A DNA stretch of 58,869 nt, taken from the NCBI GenBank assembly GCA_028281325.1, contig JANQKC010000038.1:1-58869 (forward strand), read 5' to 3'. This DNA is from Alphaproteobacteria bacterium (lineage in GTDB: Bacteria; Pseudomonadota; Alphaproteobacteria; UBA8366). Below, piece after piece: positions 26,226 through 34,808 of the stretch. Position 1 is the first letter of the stretch. Every line of letters starts with the position of its first letter. The position numbers and the translations under genes are program-made. The notes under the pieces are model-generated. The model searched no databases. It was given only the letters and a program-made list of their open reading frames with translations, and had not been told where the DNA came from.

Positions 26226-26242
26226 ATACACGGGGGGTGTAT
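26226..26242 (+). promoter_or_regulatory. Inverted repeat overlapping the bactofilin ribosome-binding site
   Basis: ATACAC-GGGGG-GTGTAT is a perfect 6-5-6 inverted repeat ending 4 nt before the ATG at 26247. The G-run that would serve as the Shine-Dalgarno sequence sits in the loop and the inner stem. It could be a hairpin limiting translation or a DNA operator; sequence cannot tell which. Confidence 0.45.
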
Positions 26243-26246
26243 TGTT

Positions 26247-26768
26247 ATGAGTAAGCGAGGCGACAAGCCCGCAAAGGGGAGGCTGCCCGACAGTGGCGAG
26301 CCTTTCTCGATCATTGCGGCGGGCCTGACGATTACGGGAAAGGTCGAGAGCGAAGGCATGGTCCATATCGAAGGGTCGGTGGACGGGGACGTCCATTGCC
26401 GACACCTGACGGTGGGCAAAGGCGGTTTGGTGTCGGGCAACGTCAGCGCGCGCACGGTCGAGGTCATGGGCGAGACGAAAGGATCGATCCAGGCCAAGAA
26501 GGTGATCATCACCGCGTCGGCCAAGGTTTTCGGCGAGGTCATCCACGAAACGCTGGTGATCGAAAGCGGCGCGCGGCTGAACGGGTTTTATCGATGCGCC
26601 GACCGCGTCGATCCCGCGGGCGCCGTGGATATCCGCCAACGGATCGGGTCGGCCGACCTTAAGGCGCCGCCGTCGTCGCGGCGGATCATGCCGCCCCGGC
26701 GCGAACCGAACGACCGGCCTATGGCGGCCGCGGTGCGCGGCAAGAGCGAGTCGACGTCGCTGCATTAG
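26247..26768 (+). CDS. Bactofilin (polymer-forming cytoskeletal protein)
   Basis: A 173-residue bactofilin, which self-assembles into nucleotide-free filaments used for cell shape, stalk or wall-enzyme placement in Alphaproteobacteria. The beta-helical core runs from about residue 20 to 115, with repeating hydrophobic-glycine units such as GLTITGKVESEGMVHIEGSV and GLVSGNVSA. The C-terminal tail is basic and proline-rich (PPSSRRIMPPRR). I used the ATG at 26247 because the frame upstream has no bactofilin features. The speE gene follows after 13 nt on the same strand, so read-through transcription is likely. Confidence 0.9.
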   Translation: MSKRGDKPAKGRLPDSGEPFSIIAAGLTITGKVESEGMVHIEGSVDGDVHCRHLTVGKGGLVSGNVSARTVEVMGETKGSIQAKKVIITASAKVFGEVIHETLVIESGARLNGFYRCADRVDPAGAVDIRQRIGSADLKAPPSSRRIMPPRREPNDRPMAAAVRGKSESTSLH

Positions 26769-26781
26769 GACGGAGTATCGG

Positions 26782-27645
26782 ATGGCGGAATGGTTCGAGG
26801 AAATTCTCCACCCGGGGTTCCGAACGAAACTGCAGGTCGACAAGGTCCTGTACGAGGGCGATAGCGAACATCAGAAGCTGTTGTTGTTCGAAAACGCTGC
26901 GTTCGGCCGCGTGCTCGCGCTGAACAATATCGTTCAGACGACGGAGCGCGACGAATTCATCTATCACGAGATGCTGGCCCATGTGCCGCTGTTCGCCCAC
27001 GGCGCGGTGCGCAAGGTTCTGATCATCGGCGGCGGCGATGGCGGCATGCTGGAGGAGGTGTTGAAGCATCGCGGCGTCGAGAAGGTCACGATGGTGGAAA
27101 TCGATGCCGCCGTCATCGAGTTCAGCAAGCAGCACCTTCGGTTCATCTGCAACGACGCCTTCGAGGACGAGCGTCTCGATCTCGTGATCGCCGACGGCAT
27201 CGATTACGTCGAGACGACCGGCGAGCGCTATGACGTCGTGATTGTCGATTCGACCGATCCCGTCGGACCGGGCGAGGTGCTTTTTACCGAGCGGTTCTAC
27301 GCCGGCACCAAACGCTGCCTTGCGGGCGGCGGGATACTGGTGACGCAGAACGGCGTGCCCTTTTTCCAGGCGGACGAACTGCGTAATACCGCCGCTTGCC
27401 TGCGGCCGCTCTTTCGGGAGTCGAGCTGCTATCTTGCCGCCGTGCCGGGCTATGCCGGCGGCGTCATGGCTTTCGGATGGGCGACCGACAATGTGACCCT
27501 GCGCCAGACGCCGTTGGACCGCCTGGGCGAGCGGGTGCGCGCTTCCGGCATCGAAACGCGGCATTATTCGGCCGAGGTCCACGCCGCGTCATTCGCCTTG
27601 CCGCCCTGGGTTTCGGCGCTCCTGGCGCGTCCGTCGCAAGGCTAG
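26782..27645 (+). CDS. speE: Spermidine synthase (aminopropyltransferase), first copy
   Basis: A 287-residue SpeE that moves an aminopropyl group from decarboxylated S-adenosylmethionine to putrescine, releasing methylthioadenosine. The Rossmann glycine motif IIGGGDGGMLEEVLKH is present. The acid MVEIDAAVIEFSK binds the nucleoside and DGIDYVE follows. The catalytic motif IVDSTDPVGPGE has the canonical aspartate. YHEMLAHVPLFAHG closes the decarboxy-AdoMet pocket. It is the first of a polyamine run: speD begins 107 nt downstream and a second SpeE paralogue follows speD directly. Confidence 0.95.
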   Translation: MAEWFEEILHPGFRTKLQVDKVLYEGDSEHQKLLLFENAAFGRVLALNNIVQTTERDEFIYHEMLAHVPLFAHGAVRKVLIIGGGDGGMLEEVLKHRGVEKVTMVEIDAAVIEFSKQHLRFICNDAFEDERLDLVIADGIDYVETTGERYDVVIVDSTDPVGPGEVLFTERFYAGTKRCLAGGGILVTQNGVPFFQADELRNTAACLRPLFRESSCYLAAVPGYAGGVMAFGWATDNVTLRQTPLDRLGERVRASGIETRHYSAEVHAASFALPPWVSALLARPSQG

Positions 27646-27661
27646 GGAAATTAAGGGATAT

Positions 27662-27680
27662 TCAAGCATATTTTGCTTGA
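27662..27680 (+). other. Hairpin in the speE-speD intergenic region
   Basis: TCAAGCA (27662-27668) pairs perfectly with TGCTTGA (27674-27680) over a 5-nt loop, followed by TTTG. A second short stem, GCCC-CATATG-GGGC-like, lies at about 27694-27707. The T run after the first stem is too short for a confident terminator. It could be an attenuator or a processing site between speE and speD. Confidence 0.4.
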
Positions 27681-27752
27681 TTTGAGAGGTGCAAAGCCCC
27701 ATATGGGCGCCTTCGATTGTGTGGGAACATCTGCTTGTTTGGGAGACGGGGC

Positions 27753-28247
27753 ATGCATAAGACCGCTGTCCAATTTGGTGTGGAGAATAGCCCCGGCAGT
27801 GAGGCTGAATTCGACTATCTCGCGGCGGCGCCGATCGAGCGGGCGCATCATTTCGAGAGCCCGGAGTCTCCCCCGAAGGACTTTTTCATCGAGCGCGACG
27901 GGAACCGCTACGCCGGCACGCATCTGATCATCGATCTTTGGGAAGCCGAACGGCTCGACGATATCGACCACATCGAACGGGCGATGCGTGATTGCGTTAC
28001 GGCCGCCGGGGCGACCCTGCTGCACATCCACCTGCACCATTTTACGCCGAACCTGGGCGTTTCCGGCGTGGCGGTTCTGGCCGAATCCCACATCAGCGTC
28101 CATACGTGGCCGGAGACCGGTTTCGCCGCCTTCGACGTCTTCATGTGCGGCGACACGGAACCGAAGAAGGCCGTGGACGTCTTGAAATCCGCTTTCCGGC
28201 CCAGCCGCGTGGAGGTGGGCGAGCATCTCCGAGGCCGTATGGAATGA
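27753..28247 (+). CDS. speD: S-adenosylmethionine decarboxylase proenzyme
   Basis: A 164-residue SpeD of the prokaryotic class 1B. The proenzyme should cleave itself before the serine in AESHISVHTWPE (about residue 112), which becomes the pyruvoyl cofactor. FAAFDVFMCGD follows as in the family. The product, decarboxylated AdoMet, feeds the flanking aminopropyltransferases. The start at ATG 27753 gives about 40 extra N-terminal residues relative to the compact archaeal and Thermotoga enzymes (about 130 aa). That extension includes a polar stretch around APIERAHHFESPESPPKD. The gene overlaps the second speE by 4 nt (ATGA), so both are translationally coupled. Confidence 0.95.
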   Translation: MHKTAVQFGVENSPGSEAEFDYLAAAPIERAHHFESPESPPKDFFIERDGNRYAGTHLIIDLWEAERLDDIDHIERAMRDCVTAAGATLLHIHLHHFTPNLGVSGVAVLAESHISVHTWPETGFAAFDVFMCGDTEPKKAVDVLKSAFRPSRVEVGEHLRGRME

Positions 28248-29098
28248 CCCAGTGGACCGAAGAAGTCGATCCGGTAAACGGCGATTTCCGTGTCCAACTG
28301 CGTGTCGAAAAGGTGCTGTTCGAACGGCAGACGCCGCACCAGCATATCTTGCTGATCGAGAACCGCACCTATGGCCGGGTCCTGCTGTTCGACGGCGTGG
28401 CCCAGGTCGCCGAGAACGATGAATTCATCTATCACGAGATGCTGACCCACGTGCCCGTGCTGGCGCATGGCGCGGTGCGCCGTGTCCTGGTCGTCGGTGG
28501 CGGCGACGGCGGGGCGATCGAGGAGCTGTTCAAGCATCCGGGTATAGAACAGGTGGACCTGGTGGAAATCGATGAGGCGGTCGTCGAGATGAGCAAAGCG
28601 CATTTCCGGTCGGTCTGCGGCGAGGCGTTCGAGGACCCGCGGCTTCGGCTGACGATCGGCGACGGTGTCGAATATGTCGCGGGGTGCGGAGACAAATACG
28701 ATCTGATCCTGGTCGATTCCAAGGATCCCACCGGCGAAACGAATGTCCTGTACAGCGAGCCCTTTTACCGGAACTGTCGCAAATGCATGACGCCGGGCGG
28801 CGTGCTGGTGACGCAGAACGCGTTGCCTTTCTTCGACCGCGATTGGCTCGGCAAGCCGCTGGCGCGGTTGCGCAAGATTTTCACCGACGTCGGCTGCTAC
28901 CAGGTCGCCGTGCCCAGTTTCTACGGCGGATTCATGGCGTTCGGCTGGGCCAGCGACGATCCAGCGCTGCGTGGCGTTCCCGAAGCCACGCTCGCCGAGC
29001 GGTATGCCGCGGCGGCGACGGACACGAAATACTACACCCCGGCGATCCACCGCGCCGCTTTCGCGCTGCCGCCTTATGTCTCGGGGATGCTGGCGTAA
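28244..29098 (+). CDS. Second spermidine synthase-like aminopropyltransferase with altered catalytic loop
   Basis: A 284-residue SpeE paralogue, about half identical to the copy at 26782. It keeps VVGGGDGGAIEELFKH, DEFIYHEMLTHVPVLAHG and DLVEIDEAVVEMSK. The loop after the catalytic aspartate reads VDSKDPTGETN, whereas canonical spermidine synthases have DSTDP-x-GP. The conserved threonine is thus lysine and the GP pair is lost. This region shapes the amine pocket, so a different acceptor amine is plausible. It starts within the speD stop (4-nt overlap) and its stop overlaps the DUF1491 start by 1 nt. This supports a coupled speD-speE2 unit. Confidence 0.88.
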   Translation: MTQWTEEVDPVNGDFRVQLRVEKVLFERQTPHQHILLIENRTYGRVLLFDGVAQVAENDEFIYHEMLTHVPVLAHGAVRRVLVVGGGDGGAIEELFKHPGIEQVDLVEIDEAVVEMSKAHFRSVCGEAFEDPRLRLTIGDGVEYVAGCGDKYDLILVDSKDPTGETNVLYSEPFYRNCRKCMTPGGVLVTQNALPFFDRDWLGKPLARLRKIFTDVGCYQVAVPSFYGGFMAFGWASDDPALRGVPEATLAERYAAAATDTKYYTPAIHRAAFALPPYVSGMLA

Positions 29099-29433
29099 TG
29101 GCCGAACGCCTGCCGACGGAACTCTGGGTCAAGGCCCATGCCGCCCGTTGTTCCGCGCAGGGAATCTCCTTCATGGTCATGCGCCGGGGTGATCAGCACC
29201 GGGGCGTGGTGATCGCCAAGCTTCACCTGATCGGGCAGGGCTTTCGGGTCGTTGCCCAGGCCCGCGATCTGGAGGGCGACCTGGTTTGGGCGGCGGCGCT
29301 CGAGGGCAACATCGTGCCCGAGGCGGACGCGGACGCCTATATCGAACGCCAGGTGTCCTACGATCCCGACATATGGGTGATCGAGGTCGAGTTGCGCGGC
29401 GATGATGAGTGGTTCCGGGGGCCGGTTATATAA
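29098..29433 (+). CDS. DUF1491 family protein
   Basis: A 111-residue soluble protein of the alphaproteobacterial DUF1491 family. Typical marks are ELWVKAHAARCSAQGI near the N-terminus, VMRRGD, and the C-terminal ERQVSYDPDIWVIEVE. No function is established. The start codon overlaps the stop of the second aminopropyltransferase (TAATG), so it is translated with the polyamine genes. That gives it a possible but unproven link to polyamine metabolism. A 146-bp gap before mmsA holds no other gene that I can support. Confidence 0.8.
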   Translation: MAERLPTELWVKAHAARCSAQGISFMVMRRGDQHRGVVIAKLHLIGQGFRVVAQARDLEGDLVWAAALEGNIVPEADADAYIERQVSYDPDIWVIEVELRGDDEWFRGPVI

Positions 29434-29579
29434 TGCTGCAAGCCTTGCTGGCCCTTCGTGATCGGTATATTTCATTGTTGAACAAGGAATAAACGGTGAC
29501 GGGCCGGTCGGATGCCGTGTTGAGGCATTTCCTCCCGGCCGTTCCACCGAGATGGGCACCAGACAGGACGGAGAGCGCA

Positions 29580-31079
29580 ATGGCCAAGGAGCTTTATCAT
29601 TTAATCGGCGGCAACAAGGTGAACGGCACGAGCGGCCGTTTCGCGGACGTCTTCAACCCGGCGGCCGGCGAGGTCTTGGCCCGTGTTCCCTTGGCGTCGA
29701 CCGAGGAAGTCGACAACGCCGTCAAGACCGCGATGGCCGCGTTCCCCGGCTGGGCCGCGACGCCCACGCCGAAGCGCGCCGCCGTCATTTTCGCGATGCG
29801 CCAACTCGTCACGGAGAACATGGACGCCCTGGCCGAGATGATCGGCCAGGAGCACGGCAAGACGCTGGAAGACGCGCGCGGGGAAATACAGCGCGGCATC
29901 GACGTGCTCGAATTCGCTTGCGGCATTCCGCACCTCATGAAGGGCGAGTTGTCGACCAATGTGGGCGGCGATATCGACACCTTCTCGATCCGCGAGCCGC
30001 TCGGCGTCGTCGGCGGCATCACGCCGTTCAACTTCCCGGTCATGATCCCGTTCTGGATGGGCGCGATGGCGGTGGCCTGCGGCAACGCCTTCATCAATAA
30101 GCCGTCCGAGCGCGACCCATCGGCGGCGATGTATCTCGGTGAGTTGTGGCAGCAGGCGGGTCTGCCCGACGGTGTCTGGACGGTCCTGAACGGCGACAAG
30201 GAAGCGGTCGACGGGTTGCTGCATCATCCGGACGTGCCGGCGATCAGTTTCGTCGGGTCGACCACGGTCGGCGAATATGTCTACCAGACGGGCACGGCGC
30301 ACAATAAGCGCGTGCAGTCTTTCTGCGGCGCGAAGAACCATATGATCATCATGCCGGACGCGAATATGGATCAGGCGGCGGACGCCTTGATGGGCGCGGG
30401 ATACGGCTCCGCTGGCGAGCGCTGCATGGCGATTTCGGTCGCCGTGCCGGTTGGCGAGCAGGCGGCGGAGGAGATCGTCAAGCGGCTGACCCCGCGCGTC
30501 CAGTCGCTGCGGATCGGTCCGTATAACGACCCCGAGGCGGACATGGGTCCCTTGGTCACCGCACAGGCGAAGGATCGCGTCGAAGGGTACATCGCCAAGG
30601 GCGTCGAAGAGGGGGCGGAACTCCTCGTCGATGGACGTGGAACCTCGCTGCAAGGGTACGAGAATGGTTTCTTCACCGGCGGCACCCTGTTCGACAAGGT
30701 GACCACCGACATGACGATCTATAAGGACGAGATATTCGGGCCGGTGCTGAGCGTCGCGCGGGCGCAGGACTTCGACGAGGCGGTCGCCATGGTGAACGGT
30801 CATGAATACGCCAACGGCGTCGCCATCTTCACCCAAGACGGCGATGCGGCGCGAACCTTCTCGAACCAGGTCGACGTGGGAATGATCGGCGTCAACGTGC
30901 CGATTCCGGTCCCCATGGCATTTCATCATTTCGGCGGATCGAAGCGGTCGAAATTCGGCGATACGCAGATGCACGGTCCGCAGTCGGTCAATTTCTTCAC
31001 CAAGATGAAGACGGTGTCCGCGCGCTGGCCGAGCGGCATTCGCGAGGGCGCGCAATTCACCATGCCGACCAACCGGTAG
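29580..31079 (+). CDS. mmsA: CoA-acylating methylmalonate-semialdehyde dehydrogenase
   Basis: A 499-residue dehydrogenase that converts methylmalonate or malonate semialdehyde to propionyl- or acetyl-CoA with CO2 release, in valine, inositol or beta-alanine breakdown. MmsA-specific marks are FSIREPLGVVGGITPFNFP, NKPSERDPSAAMYL, VQSFCGAKNHMIIMPDAN, the catalytic cysteine in AGERCMAIS at about residue 282, and the end segment VPMAFHHFGGSKRSKFGD. Start ATG 29580 has GAGAG upstream. It is monocistronic, closed by a strong terminator at 31110. A possible MmsB partner lies at 25216 on the opposite strand. Confidence 0.95.
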   Translation: MAKELYHLIGGNKVNGTSGRFADVFNPAAGEVLARVPLASTEEVDNAVKTAMAAFPGWAATPTPKRAAVIFAMRQLVTENMDALAEMIGQEHGKTLEDARGEIQRGIDVLEFACGIPHLMKGELSTNVGGDIDTFSIREPLGVVGGITPFNFPVMIPFWMGAMAVACGNAFINKPSERDPSAAMYLGELWQQAGLPDGVWTVLNGDKEAVDGLLHHPDVPAISFVGSTTVGEYVYQTGTAHNKRVQSFCGAKNHMIIMPDANMDQAADALMGAGYGSAGERCMAISVAVPVGEQAAEEIVKRLTPRVQSLRIGPYNDPEADMGPLVTAQAKDRVEGYIAKGVEEGAELLVDGRGTSLQGYENGFFTGGTLFDKVTTDMTIYKDEIFGPVLSVARAQDFDEAVAMVNGHEYANGVAIFTQDGDAARTFSNQVDVGMIGVNVPIPVPMAFHHFGGSKRSKFGDTQMHGPQSVNFFTKMKTVSARWPSGIREGAQFTMPTNR

Positions 31080-31109
31080 CGCGACGGGGCACAGTTCAAA
31101 TTGGAAGTA

Positions 31110-31138
31110 CGGCGGGTGCGGATCGCACCCGCCGTTTC
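31110..31138 (+). terminator. Rho-independent terminator of mmsA
   Basis: A perfect 11-bp GC-rich stem (CGGCGGGTGCG at 31110-31120 pairing with CGCACCCGCCG at 31124-31134) with a 3-nt loop is followed by TTTCT. It begins 31 nt after the mmsA stop. The next 190 bp up to phnD contain no gene that I can support. Confidence 0.9.
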
Positions 31139-31329
31139 TATTGTGCGCTGGATCGACGCGAGCGCACGGCGAATTGTTACAATACAAAGTCGTTGCAGTT
31201 TCGGTTCAAAACCGGTCAGATTGCACAACACGGCTGCAGCGCACGCGCAACCTTGCGAGAGGGGGGCGTGCGCCGCCGGCGCGAATTTCAATGGACGGCG
31301 AAGAGAGTCGTCGAAGAGGGAGTTCATCC

Positions 31330-32301
31330 ATGTTCAAATCCATTCTTTCCGCCGCGGCCTTTGCCATTGCGGCATTCGGCCTGATCGGCACGGGCACGGC
31401 GCAGGCGGCCGACTGCCCGCGCGGCACGCTCGACAAACAGTATTGCGACTACGACGGCGATCTGGTGGCGGACTTGCCGCTCGACAGTTCGAAATGGGTC
31501 AATCCGGATACGATCATTTTCTCCTACACCCCGGTCGAAGACCCGGCGGTGTATGCCAAGGTCTGGGACGGATTCGTCCAGCACATGGCCGAAGTCACCG
31601 GCAAGAAGGTGGTGTTCTTCCCGGTCCAGTCCTATGCCGCGCAGTATGAAGCGATGCGTTCCGGTCGCTTGCATGTGGCGGGCGTGAACACCGGCGGTAA
31701 CCCCGTCGCCGTTTCCTGCGCCGGTTTCGTGCCGTTTGCGATGATGGCGTCGGCGGACGGGTCGTTCGGTTACGAGATGGAAATCATCGTGCCGGCCGAC
31801 AGCAAGATCGCGTCGCCGTCCGACATCAAGGGCAAGACGCTGACCTTCACGTCGAAGACGTCGAATTCCGGCTTCAAGGCCCCGTCCGCCTTGTTGAAAA
31901 GCGAATTCAACATGGAAGCCGAGAAGGACTTCAAGGTCGCGTTCTCGGGCAAGCACGACAACTCGATCCTGGGTGTCGCGAATAAGGACTACGAAGCCGC
32001 CGCGGTGGCGAACTCGGTCTTGAAGCGGATGATCAACCGCAAGGTGATCGAGCCGAGCCAAGTGAAAACCGTCTACCGTTCGCAAACCTTCCCGACCACC
32101 GGTTACGGGCATGCGCATAACCTGCACCCCGAAGTCGTCGCGAAGATCAAACAGGCTTTCTTCACCTTCCAATGGGAAGGCTCCGACTTGAAGAAGGAGT
32201 TCAAGAAGGAAGACAAATTCATCGCGATCAACCACAAGCATGACTGGAACGTCATCCGGAAGATCGATGCGGCGAACGGCGTTGAATACGATTGTAAGTA
32301 A
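31330..32301 (+). CDS. phnD: PhnD-like phosphate/phosphonate ABC transporter substrate-binding protein
   Basis: A 323-residue periplasmic binding protein. The signal peptide ends at about residue 28 (GTAQAADC). The family's YTPVEDPAVYAKVWDGFVQHMAEV is present. The ligand loop SKTSNSGFKAPSALLKSEF corresponds to the PhnD/PtxB phosphate-binding helix start. It is followed by the ATPase and two permease genes in the same run (phnDCEE order). Ligands of the family include phosphonates, phosphite, phosphate and phosphate esters. No C-P lyase or phosphonatase gene is in the window, while glycerol-phosphate genes follow, so phosphonate as substrate is uncertain. Confidence 0.88.
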   Translation: MFKSILSAAAFAIAAFGLIGTGTAQAADCPRGTLDKQYCDYDGDLVADLPLDSSKWVNPDTIIFSYTPVEDPAVYAKVWDGFVQHMAEVTGKKVVFFPVQSYAAQYEAMRSGRLHVAGVNTGGNPVAVSCAGFVPFAMMASADGSFGYEMEIIVPADSKIASPSDIKGKTLTFTSKTSNSGFKAPSALLKSEFNMEAEKDFKVAFSGKHDNSILGVANKDYEAAAVANSVLKRMINRKVIEPSQVKTVYRSQTFPTTGYGHAHNLHPEVVAKIKQAFFTFQWEGSDLKKEFKKEDKFIAINHKHDWNVIRKIDAANGVEYDCK

Positions 32302-32307
32302 CGCATT

Positions 32308-33177
32308 TTGTCCGTAACCGACCAAGACGTCCCGATGCTTCGGCTGGACGGGCTCGTCAAACAGTATCCGACGGGCGATCTGGCGCTGAAGGGCGTCGAT
32401 CTCGATGTGCCGAAAGGGCAAGTGATGGCCCTTATCGGCCCATCGGGGGCCGGCAAAAGCACGCTGATACGCTGCGTTAACCGGCTTGTCGAACCCAGTT
32501 CCGGGCATGTCTTCCTGGGTGGCCAGGAGATCACCGGCATCGGCAAGGGCGCTTTACGTCGCGCCCGCCGGCGCATGGGGATGATTTTCCAGGAATACGC
32601 CCTGGTGGAACGTTTGTCCGTGATGGAGAACGTGCTGTCCGGGCGTCTGGGGTATGTCAGTTTCTGGCGCAGCTATTTCCGCAAATTTCCGCAATCCGAT
32701 ATCGACGAGGCGTTCCGTTTGCTGGAGCGCGTCGGCCTCGACCATATGGTTGACAAGCGGGCCGACGAACTGTCTGGCGGGCAACGGCAGCGGGTCGGCA
32801 TCTGCCGGGCGCTGATTCAGGACCCGCAACTCCTGCTGGTCGACGAGCCGACGGCCAGTCTTGATCCGAAAACGTCGCGCCAGATCATGCGGCTGATCTG
32901 CGAACTCTGCGCGGAGCGTGATCTTGCCGCCGTCATCAACATCCATGACGTGATGCTGGCGCAAATGTTCGCGCAGCGAATCGTCGGGTTGCGGCTCGGT
33001 GAGATTGTCTATGACGGTCCGCCCGACGGCCTGACCCCCGATGTTCTGACCGAAATCTACGGCGAAGAGGATTGGGAAGCGACGATCCAGAAGGACGAAG
33101 ACGGCGAAGAGGGTGAACCGGACGACCATCACGACGATGCCGAACGGCCGGACGAGCGCATGGCGGGACTGACATGA
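32308..33177 (+). CDS. phnC: PhnC-like ABC transporter ATP-binding protein
   Basis: A 289-residue ATPase with Walker [10 protein letters not shown], the signature [12 protein letters not shown], Walker [13 protein letters not shown] and the H-loop INIHDVMLA. The PhnC-type segment [13 protein letters not shown] between Walker A and the signature is present. A C-terminal acidic and histidine-rich tail ([19 protein letters not shown]) is extra relative to typical PhnC of about 260 residues. Start TTG 32308 lies 6 nt after phnD; ATG 32335 is a plausible alternative that would match the family start [11 protein letters not shown]. It overlaps the first permease by 4 nt. Confidence 0.9.
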   Translation: MSVTDQDVPMLRLDGLVKQYPTGDLALKGVDLDVPKGQVMALIGPSGAGKSTLIRCVNRLVEPSSGHVFLGGQEITGIGKGALRRARRRMGMIFQEYALVERLSVMENVLSGRLGYVSFWRSYFRKFPQSDIDEAFRLLERVGLDHMVDKRADELSGGQRQRVGICRALIQDPQLLLVDEPTASLDPKTSRQIMRLICELCAERDLAAVINIHDVMLAQMFAQRIVGLRLGEIVYDGPPDGLTPDVLTEIYGEEDWEATIQKDEDGEEGEPDDHHDDAERPDERMAGLT

Positions 33178-33986
33178 CGGACGCCTCGGCGCCGCTTGGC
33201 CGTCGGACGTGGAAGCGGCCGCCGCTGATCGCGAATCCGATGCTGCGCTGGGCGCTTGTCGTCGGCGCGGCGGCGTATCTGGCGGTCGCGTTGGGCACGA
33301 CGGAGGTGAATTGGGGGCGTGTCTGGGAGGGGCTGCCGCGGGGCAAGAAATTCCTGCTCGCCTTCGCGCCGCCGGATTTCGCATCGCGCTGGGACGCCAT
33401 TCTCGACGGGATATTGGAAAGTCTGTGGATGACGGCGGTGTCCACGGTGATCGGCATCTTGCTGTCGGTGCCGATCGCCTTAGGGGCGGCGCGTAACATT
33501 GCGCCGTTGCCGGTCTACTACTTTTGCCGCGCGATCATCGCCGGGTCGCGGAGCTTCCAGGAAGTCATTCTCGCGATCTTCTTCGTCAAGCTCTTCGGCT
33601 TCGGCCCTTTCGCCGGCGTCGTGACGTTGAGCGTCGCCACCATCGGATTCTTCGCCAAACTGCTGGCCGAAGATATCGAAGACATGGACCCGACCCAGGC
33701 CGAAGCGGTGCGGGCGACGGGCGGCGGCTGGTTCCAATGGCTGAACTATGCGATCCAGCCGCAGGTGTTGCCCCGGTTCATCGGGCTGTCCCTCTATCGG
33801 CTCGACATCAACTTCCGGGAATCGGCCATCGTGGGCATCGTCGGCGGCGGCGGCATCGGGGCCACCTTGAACACGGCGTTCGACCGGTATGAGTTCGATT
33901 CCGCGGCGGCCATTCTGATCATCATCATCGCGATCGTCATGTGCGTCGAGTATACGTCCGGCTATGTCCGAAAGTGGGTGCAGTGA
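33174..33986 (+). CDS. phnE: PhnE-like ABC transporter permease, first
   Basis: A 270-residue inner-membrane permease with about six helices. The conserved binding-protein-dependent loop is around [20 protein letters not shown], where it meets the PhnC ATPase, followed by [17 protein letters not shown], a PhnE hallmark. It overlaps phnC by 4 nt and the second permease by 1 nt, so it is part of a four-gene operon. Confidence 0.9.
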   Translation: MTDASAPLGRRTWKRPPLIANPMLRWALVVGAAAYLAVALGTTEVNWGRVWEGLPRGKKFLLAFAPPDFASRWDAILDGILESLWMTAVSTVIGILLSVPIALGAARNIAPLPVYYFCRAIIAGSRSFQEVILAIFFVKLFGFGPFAGVVTLSVATIGFFAKLLAEDIEDMDPTQAEAVRATGGGWFQWLNYAIQPQVLPRFIGLSLYRLDINFRESAIVGIVGGGGIGATLNTAFDRYEFDSAAAILIIIIAIVMCVEYTSGYVRKWVQ

Positions 33987-34801
33987 TGCCGACGGTTGTG
34001 CAGGACGATACCAAGATTTGGCAGCGCCGCGATCGCAAGCGGCAACTTACCGTTTGGGCCGGTTGGTTTTTCGGCACCTTCATCTTCGTCTATTGCTTCA
34101 AGCTGATTTCGGACAAGACGACGTGGTTTTTCGTAACGGATGCGGGCCGGCAGGCGGCCGATCTGGGGTCCCGTATGATGCCGCCCGAGTGGGGCTATAT
34201 GAACGACCTGTGGCGGCCGCTTTGGGACACGATCAATATCGCCACCCTGGGGACCCTCATCGCGATTGTCATCGCGGTGCCGGTCGCCTTCCTGGCGGCG
34301 CGCAACACGACGCCGAGCATCGCCTTCGTTCGGCCGATTGCCCTGCTGATCATCGTGTCGTCCCGGTCGATCAATTCGCTGATTTGGGCCTTGCTGTTGG
34401 TCGCCATCGTGGGGCCGGGCGTGTTTGCCGGCATCATCGCGATCGGGTTGCGGTCGATCGGGTTCGTGGCGAAACTGCTCTACGAGGCGATCGAGGAAAT
34501 CGACGAAAAACAGGTGGAGGCCATCACGGCGACCGGCGCGTCGGGGCCGCAGAGACTGTCCTTCGGAATCGTGCCGCAAATCCTGCCCGCCTTCGCCGGC
34601 ATCACGGTGTTCCGCTGGGACATCAATATCCGTGAATCGACCGTCTTGGGTCTGGTCGGGGCCGGCGGCATCGGATTGGAACTGAACGCCAAAATCATGG
34701 AACTGGGCTGGTCCAGCGTGTCCGTCATCCTGTTGGCGATCCTTGCAACGGTCGTGGTCAGCGAATGGGTCTCGGCCAAGGTTCGCCACGCCATCATCTA
34801 G
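33986..34801 (+). CDS. phnE: PhnE-like ABC transporter permease, second
   Basis: A 271-residue permease, partner of the preceding one. It has helices around FFGTFIFVYCFKLI and TINIATLGTLIAIVIAVPVA, the EEIDEKQVEAITATGASGPQ coupling loop and NIRESTVLGLVGAGGIG. Its ATG overlaps the stop of the first permease by one base (TGATG). Two non-identical permeases imply a heterodimer, as in several phosphite/phosphonate transporters. The convergent HAD phosphatase gene follows 7 nt downstream; no terminator is visible. Confidence 0.9.
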   Translation: MPTVVQDDTKIWQRRDRKRQLTVWAGWFFGTFIFVYCFKLISDKTTWFFVTDAGRQAADLGSRMMPPEWGYMNDLWRPLWDTINIATLGTLIAIVIAVPVAFLAARNTTPSIAFVRPIALLIIVSSRSINSLIWALLLVAIVGPGVFAGIIAIGLRSIGFVAKLLYEAIEEIDEKQVEAITATGASGPQRLSFGIVPQILPAFAGITVFRWDINIRESTVLGLVGAGGIGLELNAKIMELGWSSVSVILLAILATVVVSEWVSAKVRHAII

Positions 34802-34808
34802 GAGAGAG

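Noticed and set aside
31330..34801. Firm phosphonate-uptake assignment with C-P lyase pathway
   Set aside because: No phnGHIJKLM, phnWX or phosphite dehydrogenase gene is present in the window, so only the transporter type is claimed.
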